Part shown: piece after piece, positions 49,900 to 58,592 of the stretch | How positions within the stretch are numbered: the stretch's first letter is position 1 | Layout: every line of letters begins with the position of its first letter | The notes under the pieces: generated by a model | Told to the model about the DNA's origin: nothing | The model's database searches: none | The model's input: only the letters and a program-made list of their open reading frames with translations | Position numbers and translations under genes: made by a program | Source of the DNA: an uncultured Faecalibaculum sp. | GTDB taxonomy: Bacteria; Bacillota_I; Bacilli_A; Erysipelotrichales; Erysipelotrichaceae | Reading direction: 5' to 3' | Assembly (NCBI RefSeq): GCF_910588395.1 | Contig: NZ_CAJUPA010000001.1 | Span: 1 to 64,000 of the forward strand | Length of the DNA stretch: 64,000 nt

Positions 49900-50646
49900 T
49901 TATTTCGCCTTGCCCTGATCTCTGACTGCCTGTTCCCTGGCTTTGATGGCTTCCTGATCACCCAGGTAATAATGCCCGACCGGATTCATATCCTCGTCCA
50001 GCTCATAGACCAGGGGAACACCGGTGGGGATATCCAGACTGGAAATTTCTTCATCGCTGATGCTGTCCAGAAACTTCACCAGTGCCCGCAGCGAATTGCC
50101 GTGCGCTGCGATCAGGACATGTTTCCCGGCTTTGATTTCCGGTACGATTTCCTCTTCAAAGTACGGAACCACTCTGGCCACTGTATCCTTCAGCGATTCT
50201 CCCAGAGGCAGTTCATTGGCCGGCACATCGCTGTACAGAGGATCCCGAGCCGGATTCCGGTCGTCTTCCGGTTTCAGCAGCGGCGGGCGCACATCCCAGC
50301 TCCGGCGCCAGATGTGCACCTGCTCATCGCCGTACCTGGCGGCGGTTTCCGTTTTGTTCAGCCCCTGCAGAGCCCCATAATGCCGCTCATTGAGCTTCCA
50401 GTCCTTCACCACCGGAATCTGTTCTTCTCCCAGCTCCTTCAGGACATGATCCAGCGTGTGATTGGCCCGTTTCAGGACGGACGTCCAGGCCTTGTCAAAG
50501 GAATAGCCTTCCTCTTTCAGGATCCGGCCGGCCTGTGCAGCCTCCTGGCGTCCTTTGTCGCTGAGTTCCACATCAGTCCAGCCGGTAAAGCGGTTTTCTC
50601 TGTTCCATTCAGATTCGCCATGGCGGATCAGTACGAGTTTGTTCAT
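49900..50646 (-). CDS. gpmA: 2,3-bisphosphoglycerate-dependent phosphoglycerate mutase
   Basis: 248 aa glycolytic mutase. LIRHGESEWNRENRFTGW carries the phosphohistidine (residue 10), KLNERHYGALQGLNK the substrate loop, and AAHGNSLRALVKFL the second His. Start 50646 is directed by GGGAGG; an upstream in-frame ATG lacks one. Single-gene unit with its own promoter at 50727-50756. Confidence 0.96.
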   Translation of the reverse strand: MNKLVLIRHGESEWNRENRFTGWTDVELSDKGRQEAAQAGRILKEEGYSFDKAWTSVLKRANHTLDHVLKELGEEQIPVVKDWKLNERHYGALQGLNKTETAARYGDEQVHIWRRSWDVRPPLLKPEDDRNPARDPLYSDVPANELPLGESLKDTVARVVPYFEEEIVPEIKAGKHVLIAAHGNSLRALVKFLDSISDEEISSLDIPTGVPLVYELDEDMNPVGHYYLGDQEAIKAREQAVRDQGKAK

Positions 50647-50701
50647 GAAGGGTACCTCCCTGTTTCTGTTCAAACCAGTGTCTGCAAAAATGCCTTCACC
50701 G

Positions 50702-50756
50702 GTTAGCTTAGTCTAACTATAAATGAATGATACCGCAGATCTTCCATCCCCGTCAA
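50702..50756 (-). promoter_or_regulatory. gpmA promoter and downstream inverted repeat
   Basis: Minus strand TTGACG (50756-50751), 18-bp spacer, TATCAT (50732-50727). GTTAG-N6-CTAAC (50702-50717) lies just after the expected start point. Confidence 0.6.
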
Positions 50757-50815
50757 CCTGGACGCTGTTCCTGCCCGGTGCTGCAGGCCGGGTCTGAGGT
50801 TTGGTGGCTGCTGCA

Positions 50816-50851
50816 CAAAAACGGCGGACTCTCAGGGATATCCGCCGTTTT
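50816..50851 (-). terminator. Terminator of rnr
   Basis: 11-bp stem AAAACGGCGGA / TCCGCCGTTTT with T5 on the minus strand. Confidence 0.88.
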
Positions 50852-50886
50852 GCTGCCACAGCTGTCAGAAAGCTGCAGTCTGTCTG

Positions 50887-52941
50887 TTATTCCAGTCCGA
50901 AGGTGATCTTGCCGCGGGGAACGTCCACATCCGTGCAGACCACATTCACCTTCTGTCCCATATGGAATTTCCGGTGATTGTTTTCTCCTTCCAGCGTCAT
51001 GGTGCCATCATCGTACCGGTAGAAATCATCTGTCAGAGAATGACAGGGTACAAGACCTTCCACAGTGTTATCCAGCTCCACAAAGAAGCCGAAATTGGCT
51101 ACGCCGACCACGGTTCCCTGATAGTGCTGCCCGATTTTCTTCTCCATGAACCGGGCGGCTTCATAATCATTGACTAGCCGCTCCATGGTAATGGCCTCCC
51201 GCTCCTTCGTGGAAATGTGTTCTGCTTCTTTCTGAATCTTCCGGCGTTCCGAAGCGATTTTGCTGCGGTCGGCATTCTTGTCGAAGAAGTATTTCCGGAG
51301 CATTCGGTGGACCACCAGGTCACTGTACCGGCGGATGGGGCTGGTGAAGTGGGTATAGTCTTCCAGCGCCAGACCGAAATGGCCGATGTCTTCGGAATCG
51401 TATCTGGCTTTCTGCATGGAGCGCAGGGCAATCATGCTGAGAACATCCCGGTTTGTTTCGTCTTCAATGTTGTCCAGGAATTTCTGAATGTCTTTGGCAT
51501 TGACATCATCCGGATAAAAATCCGCGGGTACATTCAGGGCTTTGGCCATGTTCAGCACTGTGACGATCTTTTCCGGATCCGGTGTTTCATGCACCCGGAA
51601 AATGCCCGGAATCTTCTTTTCGTCCAGGAACTTCGCCACAGCCACATTCGCCATGATCATGGCTTCTTCGATCATCTGCTCGGAAAATCCCCGCTCAGCC
51701 ACATAAATGTTCACAGGACGGCCTTTGTCATCCAGCTCAATCGTCGGTTCCTTGGTGGAGAAACTGATGTAGCCCCGGTCCTTGCTGCGGGCCTGCAGCT
51801 TGTGCGTCAGTTCCTCGAAGTTCTGCAGCATTTCCCTGACATCCTTGTATTCTTCCTGGACCGAAGGATCCCCCGCCAGCAGCTTGTTCACATTGCTGTA
51901 GGTGCATCGCTTGTCGGAGTGGATTACGGATTCCACCACATCGGTATCCACCAGATTGCCATCCTTGTCCAGATCCATCACAGCCGTCAGTGTCAGCCGG
52001 TCCACATCCGGGTTCAGACTGCAGATGCCGTTGGAGAGCTCAAAGGGCAGCATGGGAACCACCCGGTCCACCACATACACGGAGTTGCCGCGCAGCAGCG
52101 CTTCCTTGTCCAGAGGCGAATCCTCGCCGACATAGTGGGATACATCGGCAATGTGCACATACAGCCGGTAGCCTTTGTCCGTTTTCTCCAGGGAAATGGC
52201 ATCGTCAAAGTCCTTGGAGTGATCTCCGTCAATGGTGACAGTCAGAAGATCCCGGAAATCCGTCCGTCCTTCCAGCTCTTTGTCACTGACCACGGAAGGC
52301 ACCTGACTGGTCTGCGTGATCACTTCCTCCGGAAACTCCATCCGGACGTTGTTCTCATACAGCATCGCTTCGATGTCCACGCCTTTCTGGCTGGCAGGAC
52401 CCAGGAGCCGGATGATTTTCACTCCCAGAGGCCGGCTGTAGTCCACCACTCTGACAACAGCTTTGGTGTTGCTGGCCAGGGAGAAATCCCGGGCGTTGGT
52501 CAGCCGGAATGTCGTGTGCAGATCCACATCGCTGCGGAACCGCCAGCCATCCCGGGTCTTCATGATCACGCCGGTGATGTTTTCGATTCCCCGCTTGAAG
52601 ATGTGTATGATGCGGTTGCCCCCGGGAGCCTTGCGCACCAGAACTTCGTCCCGGTCGAAGGCATCCATGCCGTTGGACTTGCGGACGTAGACTTTCTGGT
52701 CTCCGTTGACCACGATGAATTCAAACTTGGAGATGTCCTTGACCCGGCCGACGAAATAATCCTCGCCGATCCAGCGCCAGAGATCGCCGTCTTTCCAGAC
52801 CAGCCGGTCCTCTTGCATCTGTTCCAGAGTGTCCTTCAGGTCCTCTCTTTGTTCCTCGTTTTCTATGTGCAGCTGCTGCTCCAGTGAAGACAGCGTACGT
52901 TCTGGTGATTCCTTAAACAGGAGGATCAGCCGATCTTTCAT
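50887..52941 (-). CDS. rnr: Ribonuclease R
   Basis: 684 aa 3'-5' exoribonuclease of the RNB family. Cold-shock-like OB domains lie at the N-terminus (EDYFVGRVKDISKFEFIVVNGD), then the RNB core with DFDDAISLEK and DVSHYVGEDSPLD (metal-binding Asp), TSPIRRYSDLVVHRML, and a C-terminal S1 domain (GTVVGVANFGFFVEL). It lacks the lysine-rich tail of longer RNase R proteins. Start 52941 follows AAGGAG. Gene order secG-rnr is typical of Firmicutes. Confidence 0.95.
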   Translation of the reverse strand: MKDRLILLFKESPERTLSSLEQQLHIENEEQREDLKDTLEQMQEDRLVWKDGDLWRWIGEDYFVGRVKDISKFEFIVVNGDQKVYVRKSNGMDAFDRDEVLVRKAPGGNRIIHIFKRGIENITGVIMKTRDGWRFRSDVDLHTTFRLTNARDFSLASNTKAVVRVVDYSRPLGVKIIRLLGPASQKGVDIEAMLYENNVRMEFPEEVITQTSQVPSVVSDKELEGRTDFRDLLTVTIDGDHSKDFDDAISLEKTDKGYRLYVHIADVSHYVGEDSPLDKEALLRGNSVYVVDRVVPMLPFELSNGICSLNPDVDRLTLTAVMDLDKDGNLVDTDVVESVIHSDKRCTYSNVNKLLAGDPSVQEEYKDVREMLQNFEELTHKLQARSKDRGYISFSTKEPTIELDDKGRPVNIYVAERGFSEQMIEEAMIMANVAVAKFLDEKKIPGIFRVHETPDPEKIVTVLNMAKALNVPADFYPDDVNAKDIQKFLDNIEDETNRDVLSMIALRSMQKARYDSEDIGHFGLALEDYTHFTSPIRRYSDLVVHRMLRKYFFDKNADRSKIASERRKIQKEAEHISTKEREAITMERLVNDYEAARFMEKKIGQHYQGTVVGVANFGFFVELDNTVEGLVPCHSLTDDFYRYDDGTMTLEGENNHRKFHMGQKVNVVCTDVDVPRGKITFGLE

Positions 52942-52975
52942 GGGTACTCCTTTCAAAAAAAAGGCCATCCGGCCT

Positions 52976-53206
52976 TTAGACAATCTGCAGCGCAAGAACC
53001 AGTGCGAAGAAGATGATGCCGAAGATCAGCGTCATGCGGCTGATCACCTTCTCAGGTCCCCGCTCTTTCTGTACCGCAAACAGGTTCAAGTCTCCGCTGC
53101 CGGTGAATGCGGCGGACAGACCGTCGGATTTACCGCTCTGCAGCAAAGTCAGGATGATGATGATACCGGATACGATCATCAGGCAGATATTCAGTGTCTG
53201 TTCCAT
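52976..53206 (-). CDS. secG: Protein translocase subunit SecG
   Basis: 76 aa, two membrane helices (residues ~5-22 and ~55-75) with the GLSAAFTGSGDLNLF-type loop of SecG. Accessory subunit of the SecYEG channel. AGGAAG upstream of the start; rnr starts 34 bp downstream. Confidence 0.93.
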   Translation of the reverse strand: MEQTLNICLMIVSGIIIILTLLQSGKSDGLSAAFTGSGDLNLFAVQKERGPEKVISRMTLIFGIIFFALVLALQIV

Positions 53207-53239
53207 TGTGTGTTCTCGCTTCCTAAGTGTTCAGTTTGA

Positions 53240-54028
53240 TCAGAGACGTGCAAAGCTGCCGTCTTCGATCATGGCAGTCAGCTCATCCAGTGAACCGATC
53301 ACCTGGTCGGGAATCACACCAAGACGGTCAATGTCCTCCCGGGTGTGAACGCCGGATTCCACCAGGACCGTCTTTACGTGATTATTGTATCCCAACGCAA
53401 TATCTGTTTCCAAATTGTCGCCCACAAGAATGACATCCTGCCGGGACAGTCCGTGTTTCTGCAGCATCAGATCCAGAATCGGTGCATAGGGTTTGGCTAT
53501 ATCCGGACTTTTCTGTCCGCTGGCATACTCGAAGAGTGCCACCACCGATCCGTTGCCGACTTCAAATCCGCCGGGTTTGGCCAGAATCCGGTCCTTGTTG
53601 GTGCCAATCAGCGTGGCACCCTTGAGAAGGTGTCCCAGCGCCCGGCTGTAGCCGGCGTAGTCCATCGTTTTGTCCAGACCCACAAACAGAGCCTGGGGAT
53701 CCTGGTCCGTGATTTCAATGCCTTCTTCTTCCAGAGCTTCCTTCATCCCCGCTTGGCCTATGAAGGCAGCCCGCTGCGTGTTCAGCTGCTGTCTTGCCCA
53801 GGCAGCGCTGGCCATGGCACTGTTGTAGAAGTGCTCCGGGCATACCCCTTCATATCCCATCCGCTGCATGTGCTCGGCATTCTGGGCAGGGGTGCGCATG
53901 GAATTGTTTGTCAGAAACAGGTACGGAACGCCATGACTGCGCATGGCTTTCACCAGACGAATGCCAGCCTCGATTGGCTCGGGTCCGCGGTACATGGTTC
54001 CATCCAGATCAAGGACCAGTGTTTTCAT
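53240..54028 (-). CDS. HAD-IIA phosphatase (NagD/AraL-like)
   Basis: 262 aa. Motif I LDLDGTMYRG, motif II FLTNNSMRTP, motif III Lys in IAKPYAPI, motif IV VGDNLETDIALG: the NagD/4-nitrophenylphosphatase layout with a C2 cap. Likely removes phosphate from a nucleotide, sugar or metabolite by-product. Its start overlaps the nusG stop by ATGA, so it belongs to the rpmG-secE-nusG unit. Confidence 0.9.
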   Translation of the reverse strand: MKTLVLDLDGTMYRGPEPIEAGIRLVKAMRSHGVPYLFLTNNSMRTPAQNAEHMQRMGYEGVCPEHFYNSAMASAAWARQQLNTQRAAFIGQAGMKEALEEEGIEITDQDPQALFVGLDKTMDYAGYSRALGHLLKGATLIGTNKDRILAKPGGFEVGNGSVVALFEYASGQKSPDIAKPYAPILDLMLQKHGLSRQDVILVGDNLETDIALGYNNHVKTVLVESGVHTREDIDRLGVIPDQVIGSLDELTAMIEDGSFARL

Positions 54029-54576
54029 TCGCCTACCTTTTTCAGATCGCCGTAGGGAATCTCGGTGCTGGTTTCCCGTCCGAAGATGATCAGGGAAACA
54101 AGTGCTTCCTGCTTTTCGTCATCCATGGATTCCACCTTGCCGGTGCTGCCTTCGAAGGCTCCGCCGATGATGTCCACCTGATCGCCGGCTGCAAAATCCG
54201 CTTGTACAGGTGTGTTTTCGTGACCCAGACGGCGCAGTACGGAGTCGATTTCCTCCTGGCTCACCGGGAAGGGCTTGGCGCCTTTTCCGGAAGAACCGAT
54301 GAATCCGGTCACCCCCGGGGTATTCCGTACAACATACCAGGCTTCATCGGTCATGATCATCTGCACGAGAACATAACCGGAGAACAGGTTGTGGGTTTTT
54401 TCCACCCGCTTGCCGTTCTTGTATTCAACTTCCTTCTCTTCTGCCACCACGATCTGAAACAGCGAATCTTCCAGCCCCATGGTTTTGATGCGTCGTTCCA
54501 GATTCTCCTTGACCCGGTTTTCCTGACCGGCATATGTGTTGACCACATACCACTGTTTTTTGAGTTCTTCTGCCAT
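54025..54576 (-). CDS. nusG: Transcription termination/antitermination protein NusG
   Basis: 183 aa. The NGN domain begins KKQWYVVNTYAGQENRVKENLERRI; the KOW domain FAAGDQVDIIGGAFEGSTGKVESMD ends the protein. Binds RNA polymerase and couples it to ribosome or Rho. Start 54576 is directed by GGGAGG; the frame remains open upstream. Classical secE-nusG order. A hairpin between secE and nusG may modulate read-through. Confidence 0.96.
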   Translation of the reverse strand: MAEELKKQWYVVNTYAGQENRVKENLERRIKTMGLEDSLFQIVVAEEKEVEYKNGKRVEKTHNLFSGYVLVQMIMTDEAWYVVRNTPGVTGFIGSSGKGAKPFPVSQEEIDSVLRRLGHENTPVQADFAAGDQVDIIGGAFEGSTGKVESMDDEKQEALVSLIIFGRETSTEIPYGDLKKVGE

Positions 54577-54699
54577 AAATTCGATTTCCTCCCGGTTGCA
54601 AACCGCTATTTTCAAATGATCCCGCTTTTCAAATTCCCGGCTGCCTGTTTTCTGTCAGCAGCCGCACCGGATTCCGGATGCGGCAGATCCCTGAACGGA

Positions 54700-54723
54700 A
54701 AACAGCACAGACCAGGTCTGTGC
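54700..54723 (-). terminator. Hairpin with short T tract between secE and nusG
   Basis: GCACAGACC / GGTCTGTGC perfect stem followed by TGTTTTCC on the minus strand. A second stem GCCGCA / TGCGGC lies at 54661-54683. Together they may partly terminate transcription before nusG. Confidence 0.5.
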
Positions 54724-54730
54724 GTTGTGT

Positions 54731-54934
54731 CTACAGACTGACGATCCAGCTGACCAGGCTGGAAGCTGCCAGTTCGCAGATGAAAAAGTACAGTCCGAAC
54801 AGCAGCGTAAAGCCGATGACCAGCCCCGAGGAAGACATCAGCTGCCCGAAACGGGGCCACTGAACTTTCTTCAGCTCTCTGAGGATGCCGGCAGGCGAAT
54901 ACACTGCTTCTTTTTTTTCTTTGTTCCTGCTCAT
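54731..54934 (-). CDS. secE: Protein translocase subunit SecE
   Basis: 67 aa single-span SecE. GILRELKKVQWPRFGQL is the conserved amphipathic helix before the membrane helix (GLVIGFTLLFGLYFFICELAASSLVSWIV). Essential subunit of SecYEG. Starts eight bases after the rpmG stop. Confidence 0.95.
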   Translation of the reverse strand: MSRNKEKKEAVYSPAGILRELKKVQWPRFGQLMSSSGLVIGFTLLFGLYFFICELAASSLVSWIVSL

Positions 54935-54942
54935 GTGATTAC

Positions 54943-55092
54943 CTACTTAGTCTCCCTGTGAAGTGTATGTTTCTTGCACCGGGGACAGTATTTTTTCAGT
55001 TCCAGACGTTCGGTGCTTTTTTTCTTGTTCTTCTCCGTAGAGTAGTTCCGGCTGAGGCACTCTGTGCACACCAAAGTGACTTTATCCGCCAT
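54943..55092 (-). CDS. rpmG: 50S ribosomal protein L33
   Basis: 49 aa: begins MADKVTLVCTEC, carries the basic core STEKNKKKSTERLELKKYC and the second metal pair CPRC, so it is the zinc-binding (C+) form of L33. AGGAAG upstream of the ATG at 55092; ends at TAG 54943-54945. Position directly before secE-nusG is classical. Confidence 0.95.
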   Translation of the reverse strand: MADKVTLVCTECLSRNYSTEKNKKKSTERLELKKYCPRCKKHTLHRETK

Positions 55093-55152
55093 AATTTCAC
55101 TTCCTTACAATTGATAATGATACCTGCAGTTCCATGGTACTGTCAATTTACT

Positions 55153-55731
55153 TCAAATCTCCGCCAGACCGGAATGACTGCGTGTCAGTCCATCCAGCAT
55201 GTACCGGACCTGCCCCATGGACAGCCCTGTTTTCTGGGCAATCTCCCGCATGGAATACTCCATGGACCGCAGCGACAGGATCCTGCGGGCTTCTTCTCCC
55301 TTTTTGCCGGTCAGTTTTCTGACCATTTCATCCAGCAGCAGTCTGGCATGAACCTGCCGGCTGACATTCATTCTGGGATCTTCGATTGCCTCGTGAACCG
55401 AATGGTCACTGTCCGACTGCATCTGATCCAGACTGAAGAACACAGTACCCGGATCCGGTTCTGTCCGGTGACGGTGCAGCCCGCTGATCTGATGCAGCAA
55501 AGCAGCGCGGTAATAGGTGGAAAAGGTCAGATGCAGATCCTGCCGGTACGTATTCAGGCACCGGACCAGGACCATGTTCGCAAACTGCATGAAATCTTCC
55601 CTTTCCATACCGGCAGCATGCTGCCGCCAGAATCTGGCTGCCAGCGGCTGATAGGTTTCCATCAGAAGCGGCAGCGCTTCCGGATCCTGCAGGTGATATA
55701 AATAAATCAGTTCGTTGATATTGGTTGTCAT
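55153..55731 (-). CDS. SigH-like RNA polymerase sigma factor
   Basis: 192 aa. Region 2-like helices (LLMETYQPLAARFWRQHAAGMEREDFMQFANMVLVRCLNTY, LTFSTYYRAALLHQI) and a region 4 helix-turn-helix at the C-terminus (YSMREIAQKTGLSMGQVRYMLDGL). Gene order rlmB-sigma-rpmG-secE-nusG equals that around sigH in Bacillus, which supports SigH ancestry although the sequence is diverged. Target promoters are unknown; no sporulation genes are in this window. Confidence 0.8.
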   Translation of the reverse strand: MTTNINELIYLYHLQDPEALPLLMETYQPLAARFWRQHAAGMEREDFMQFANMVLVRCLNTYRQDLHLTFSTYYRAALLHQISGLHRHRTEPDPGTVFFSLDQMQSDSDHSVHEAIEDPRMNVSRQVHARLLLDEMVRKLTGKKGEEARRILSLRSMEYSMREIAQKTGLSMGQVRYMLDGLTRSHSGLAEI

Positions 55732-55768
55732 ACGTCAGCCCTTCTGTCTTCTGCAGGCTGACACCGGT

Positions 55769-56485
55769 TCAGCTGATTCTTCTGCGGGCCTCCACTTCAT
55801 ACATCAGAATGGCGGCTGCCACGGAAGCGTTCAGGGATGTGACACTGCCGTGCATGGGCAGTGTGACCATGTAATCGCACTGCTTTTTTACCAGCGGGGA
55901 AATCCCCTTCCCTTCCGATCCGATCACCAGCACTGTGGGTTCTTCATACATTCCCTCGCGGTAATCCCTGGCGTCCTTCATGTCCGTACCGGCAATCCAG
56001 AACCCGTTGTCCTTGAGGGTTTTCAGTGCCTGGGACAGGTTGGTCACCTGTGCAACCGGTACAGTATAGGCTGCTCCTGTGCTGGCCTTTACAGCTGCGG
56101 GTGTCAGTGATGCAGAGTGATGTCTGGTGATGATCACGCCGTCTGCGCCGGCACAGTCCGCAGTTCTGAGAATGGCACCCAGATTGTGCGGATCCTGTAT
56201 ACCGTCCAGGGCGACATAAAACCCCTTGTCGTTTTTCTGCCGTTTCAGCAGCTCTTCCAGTGAATAGGTGGGAATATCCCGGACTCTGGCAGCCACACCG
56301 TTGTGTGCGGCGCCGTTTGTCAGTTTGTCCAGTCTGCTTCTGGGCACTTCCAGAACCGGCACATTCAGTTTTTCAGCCTCCTGCCGGAATTTTCTGTCTT
56401 TGAGCGTGGAAGATACATACAGTTCCTCCACCGCCGCCGGATCGTTTTCCAGCTGACTGATTACATTCTTCCCGTATACGATCAA
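55769..56485 (-). CDS. rlmB: 23S rRNA (guanosine-2'-O-)-methyltransferase RlmB (SpoU/TrmH family)
   Basis: 238 aa. An N-terminal L30e-like substrate-binding domain, then the SPOUT knot: VALDGIQDPHNLGAILRTADCAGADGVI, VIGSEGKGISPLVKKQCD and LPMHGSVTSLNASVAAAILMYE, the three SpoU motifs. It probably methylates G2251 in the ribosomal P loop. Overlaps mrnC by four bases. Confidence 0.93.
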   Translation of the reverse strand: MIVYGKNVISQLENDPAAVEELYVSSTLKDRKFRQEAEKLNVPVLEVPRSRLDKLTNGAAHNGVAARVRDIPTYSLEELLKRQKNDKGFYVALDGIQDPHNLGAILRTADCAGADGVIITRHHSASLTPAAVKASTGAAYTVPVAQVTNLSQALKTLKDNGFWIAGTDMKDARDYREGMYEEPTVLVIGSEGKGISPLVKKQCDYMVTLPMHGSVTSLNASVAAAILMYEVEARRRIS

Positions 56486-56871
56486 AGGGAATCATCTCCA
56501 ATCTGTGCAAGACGTGCAAGCAGCTGCTGCAGTCTGTCCGGGTGATGGTACAGATGCAGATAGCCGATCAGTGCCTCCAGGGCTGTGGCCTGGAGGTATT
56601 CCTGCACGTTTGCGTTCTTCGCTTTGGTATGAATTCGGGCTGCCTTGCCCCTTTTCAGTATAATCTTTTCATCCTCTGTAAAGAAACCATCTTCTTCAAG
56701 TTCTCTGAGCATGCGGCTCTGAGCCTTCGCGGAGAGATACCGGGTGCTTTTTTTCTGCAGGTCATCCACCCGGCGCCACCCCTGGCTCAGCAGATGCTCC
56801 CGAACATAGGTATTCATCAGAGCATCCCCGAGCCAGGCCAGTGTCACCGCATTTTCCGTGACGATTTCCAT
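56482..56871 (-). CDS. mrnC: Mini-ribonuclease III
   Basis: 129 aa, only the RNase III catalytic domain without a dsRNA-binding domain. LAWLGDALMNTYVREHLL carries the catalytic acidic cluster and NVQEYLQATALEALIGYLHL the second. MrnC matures 23S rRNA ends. Overlaps cysS by ATGA at 56871 and rlmB by four bases. Confidence 0.94.
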   Translation of the reverse strand: MEIVTENAVTLAWLGDALMNTYVREHLLSQGWRRVDDLQKKSTRYLSAKAQSRMLRELEEDGFFTEDEKIILKRGKAARIHTKAKNANVQEYLQATALEALIGYLHLYHHPDRLQQLLARLAQIGDDSL

Positions 56872-58205
56872 CAGAGAATGTCCCGGGCCTGAAGGGTGGC
56901 ACGGCAGGTGTCTGCCGTCTCGAAATCCCGGGCTTTCACGGCATCCTTCCACTGATGCCACAGTGCTTTGTCTTGGTCGGACAGCCTGGGCAGGTCAAAC
57001 CGGATTCCCAGCACATACAGCATATCCTCCAGGGTCTTTTCCAGATCCGCCAGCTGCTGCAGGTCCGGGGTTCTGGTGCGGGCAGCCTGGTTGAGTTTCT
57101 TCACTGTCTCAAACACCGCAGCCGTGGCATTGGGCGTATTCAGATCATCGTCCATGGCAGTCATGAATGCATCCCACAGTTCGGGCACACGCACCGCACT
57201 GCCGGTCCAGTCCGCCAGCTGGAGGGCTACGGAAGCCTGTTTCATGGCTGTCCGGATCTTTTCCAGCTCCCTGGCAGCTGCATCAAATGCCTCTTCATTC
57301 AGGTTCAGGGGTGCCCGGTAATGGGTGGTGATCATGACCCAGCGTACGACGTTTCCGCCAAACTTCTGAATCAGATCCTTTGCCCACCAGACATTTCCCA
57401 GGGATTTTGACATTTTCAGCCCGTCGATGTTGATCATGCCATTGTGGACCCACATATTCGCCAGCGGGGTGTCATGCAGGCTGCGGCACTGGGCAATTTC
57501 ATTTTCGTGATGCGGGAATTTCAGATCCATGCCGCCTCCGTGAATGTCGATCAGGTTTTTGCCGAATACATTCTGGATCATGACCACACACTCTGTGTGC
57601 CAGCCTGGCCGTCCCTTGCTCCAGGGAGACTCCCACTGAATGCCCTGGGCGGTTTTTTTCCAGAGCGTGAAGTCCAGCGGATTCTCCTTCGTGGTGTTTT
57701 CCTCAATGCGGGCCCCCACTTCCAGATCCTCCGGTTTCTGATGAGACAGTTCACCGTACATCGGGTCGCTGGAAACCCGGTAATACACATCATCTCCTGC
57801 CTGATACGCCGCTCCGGATTTTACCAGTTCGTCAATGAACCGGATGATTTCATCCATGGTTTCCGTTACCCGGGGAGATACATCCGGCTGGTCGGCATTC
57901 AGGTCTCTTCTGGTCTGCGCGTAGGCTTCAATAAAGGCATCCGTAATGGTTTTTTCGTCGGTATTCTGTTCCAGCGCCGCCTGGATGATTTTGTCATCCA
58001 CGTCGGTGTAATTGGATACATAGGTTACCTCGTACCCCTGGGCTTCCAGGGCTTTCTTCAATGTATCAAAGACCACGATCGGCCTGGCATTGCCGATATG
58101 CGGATAGTTGTAAACCGTGGGTCCGCAGACATACATGGATACCTTGCCGGGTTCCAGAGGCTGCAGTTCCTCTATTGTGCTGGTACGTGAATTGAACAGC
58201 TTCAT
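56871..58205 (-). CDS. cysS: Cysteinyl-tRNA synthetase
   Basis: 444 aa class I synthetase. Zn and HIGH region VCGPTVYNYPHIGNARP, second Zn ligands around GWHTECVVM and HHENEIAQ, KMSKS in KMSKSLGNVWW. Length standard. Its ATG overlaps the stop codon of a 57-aa gene upstream (ATGA), and mrnC overlaps its end. Confidence 0.97.
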   Translation of the reverse strand: MKLFNSRTSTIEELQPLEPGKVSMYVCGPTVYNYPHIGNARPIVVFDTLKKALEAQGYEVTYVSNYTDVDDKIIQAALEQNTDEKTITDAFIEAYAQTRRDLNADQPDVSPRVTETMDEIIRFIDELVKSGAAYQAGDDVYYRVSSDPMYGELSHQKPEDLEVGARIEENTTKENPLDFTLWKKTAQGIQWESPWSKGRPGWHTECVVMIQNVFGKNLIDIHGGGMDLKFPHHENEIAQCRSLHDTPLANMWVHNGMINIDGLKMSKSLGNVWWAKDLIQKFGGNVVRWVMITTHYRAPLNLNEEAFDAAARELEKIRTAMKQASVALQLADWTGSAVRVPELWDAFMTAMDDDLNTPNATAAVFETVKKLNQAARTRTPDLQQLADLEKTLEDMLYVLGIRFDLPRLSDQDKALWHQWKDAVKARDFETADTCRATLQARDIL

Positions 58206-58375
58206 CTCTGATCCTCCCCAGGCCGCGTCTCCAGGGACAGATTCCTAAACTGCGCCAGCAGGTCCTCACTGATCCCTGCTTCCTTCATTCGTTCGATATA
58301 CGCTTTGTCGAGATCATCCACATCTTTTGTGAGTTCATCCCGTTCATCATCGGTTATGCGTTGTTTGATTGCCAT
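58202..58375 (-). CDS. 57-aa protein of unknown function upstream of cysS
   Basis: Begins MAIKQRITDDERDELTK and continues as a highly charged, helix-rich chain (KAYIERMKEAGISEDLLAQF), ending GEDQR. GAGGTGAC lies six bases before the ATG, and the stop codon overlaps the cysS start (ATGA). Both features mark a real, translationally coupled gene. No family recognised. First gene of the cysS-to-rnr gene block. Confidence 0.75.
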   Translation of the reverse strand: MAIKQRITDDERDELTKDVDDLDKAYIERMKEAGISEDLLAQFRNLSLETRPGEDQR

Positions 58376-58552
58376 ACAGTCACCTCATGTTTCTGTTGAT
58401 TCCGTAAAATACGGTATCAGTTTCAGGTATTGAATTCAACCGGCGCAAAATCCGCAGCAGATCGCTTCCTTCTGCCAGCCTGCATCTCCGGTTTTGGGCA
58501 GCTGATTGCGGCTGACCTCTCATCATCCGGAAATGCACCAGGCGCGGTACAC

Positions 58553-58577
58553 AAAAAGGACACCTTGCGGTGTCCTT
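58553..58577 (-). terminator. Terminator of gapA
   Basis: 9-bp stem AAGGACACC / GGTGTCCTT with T5 on the minus strand. Confidence 0.88.
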
Positions 58578-58592
58578 CAGGAAGATCACTGT

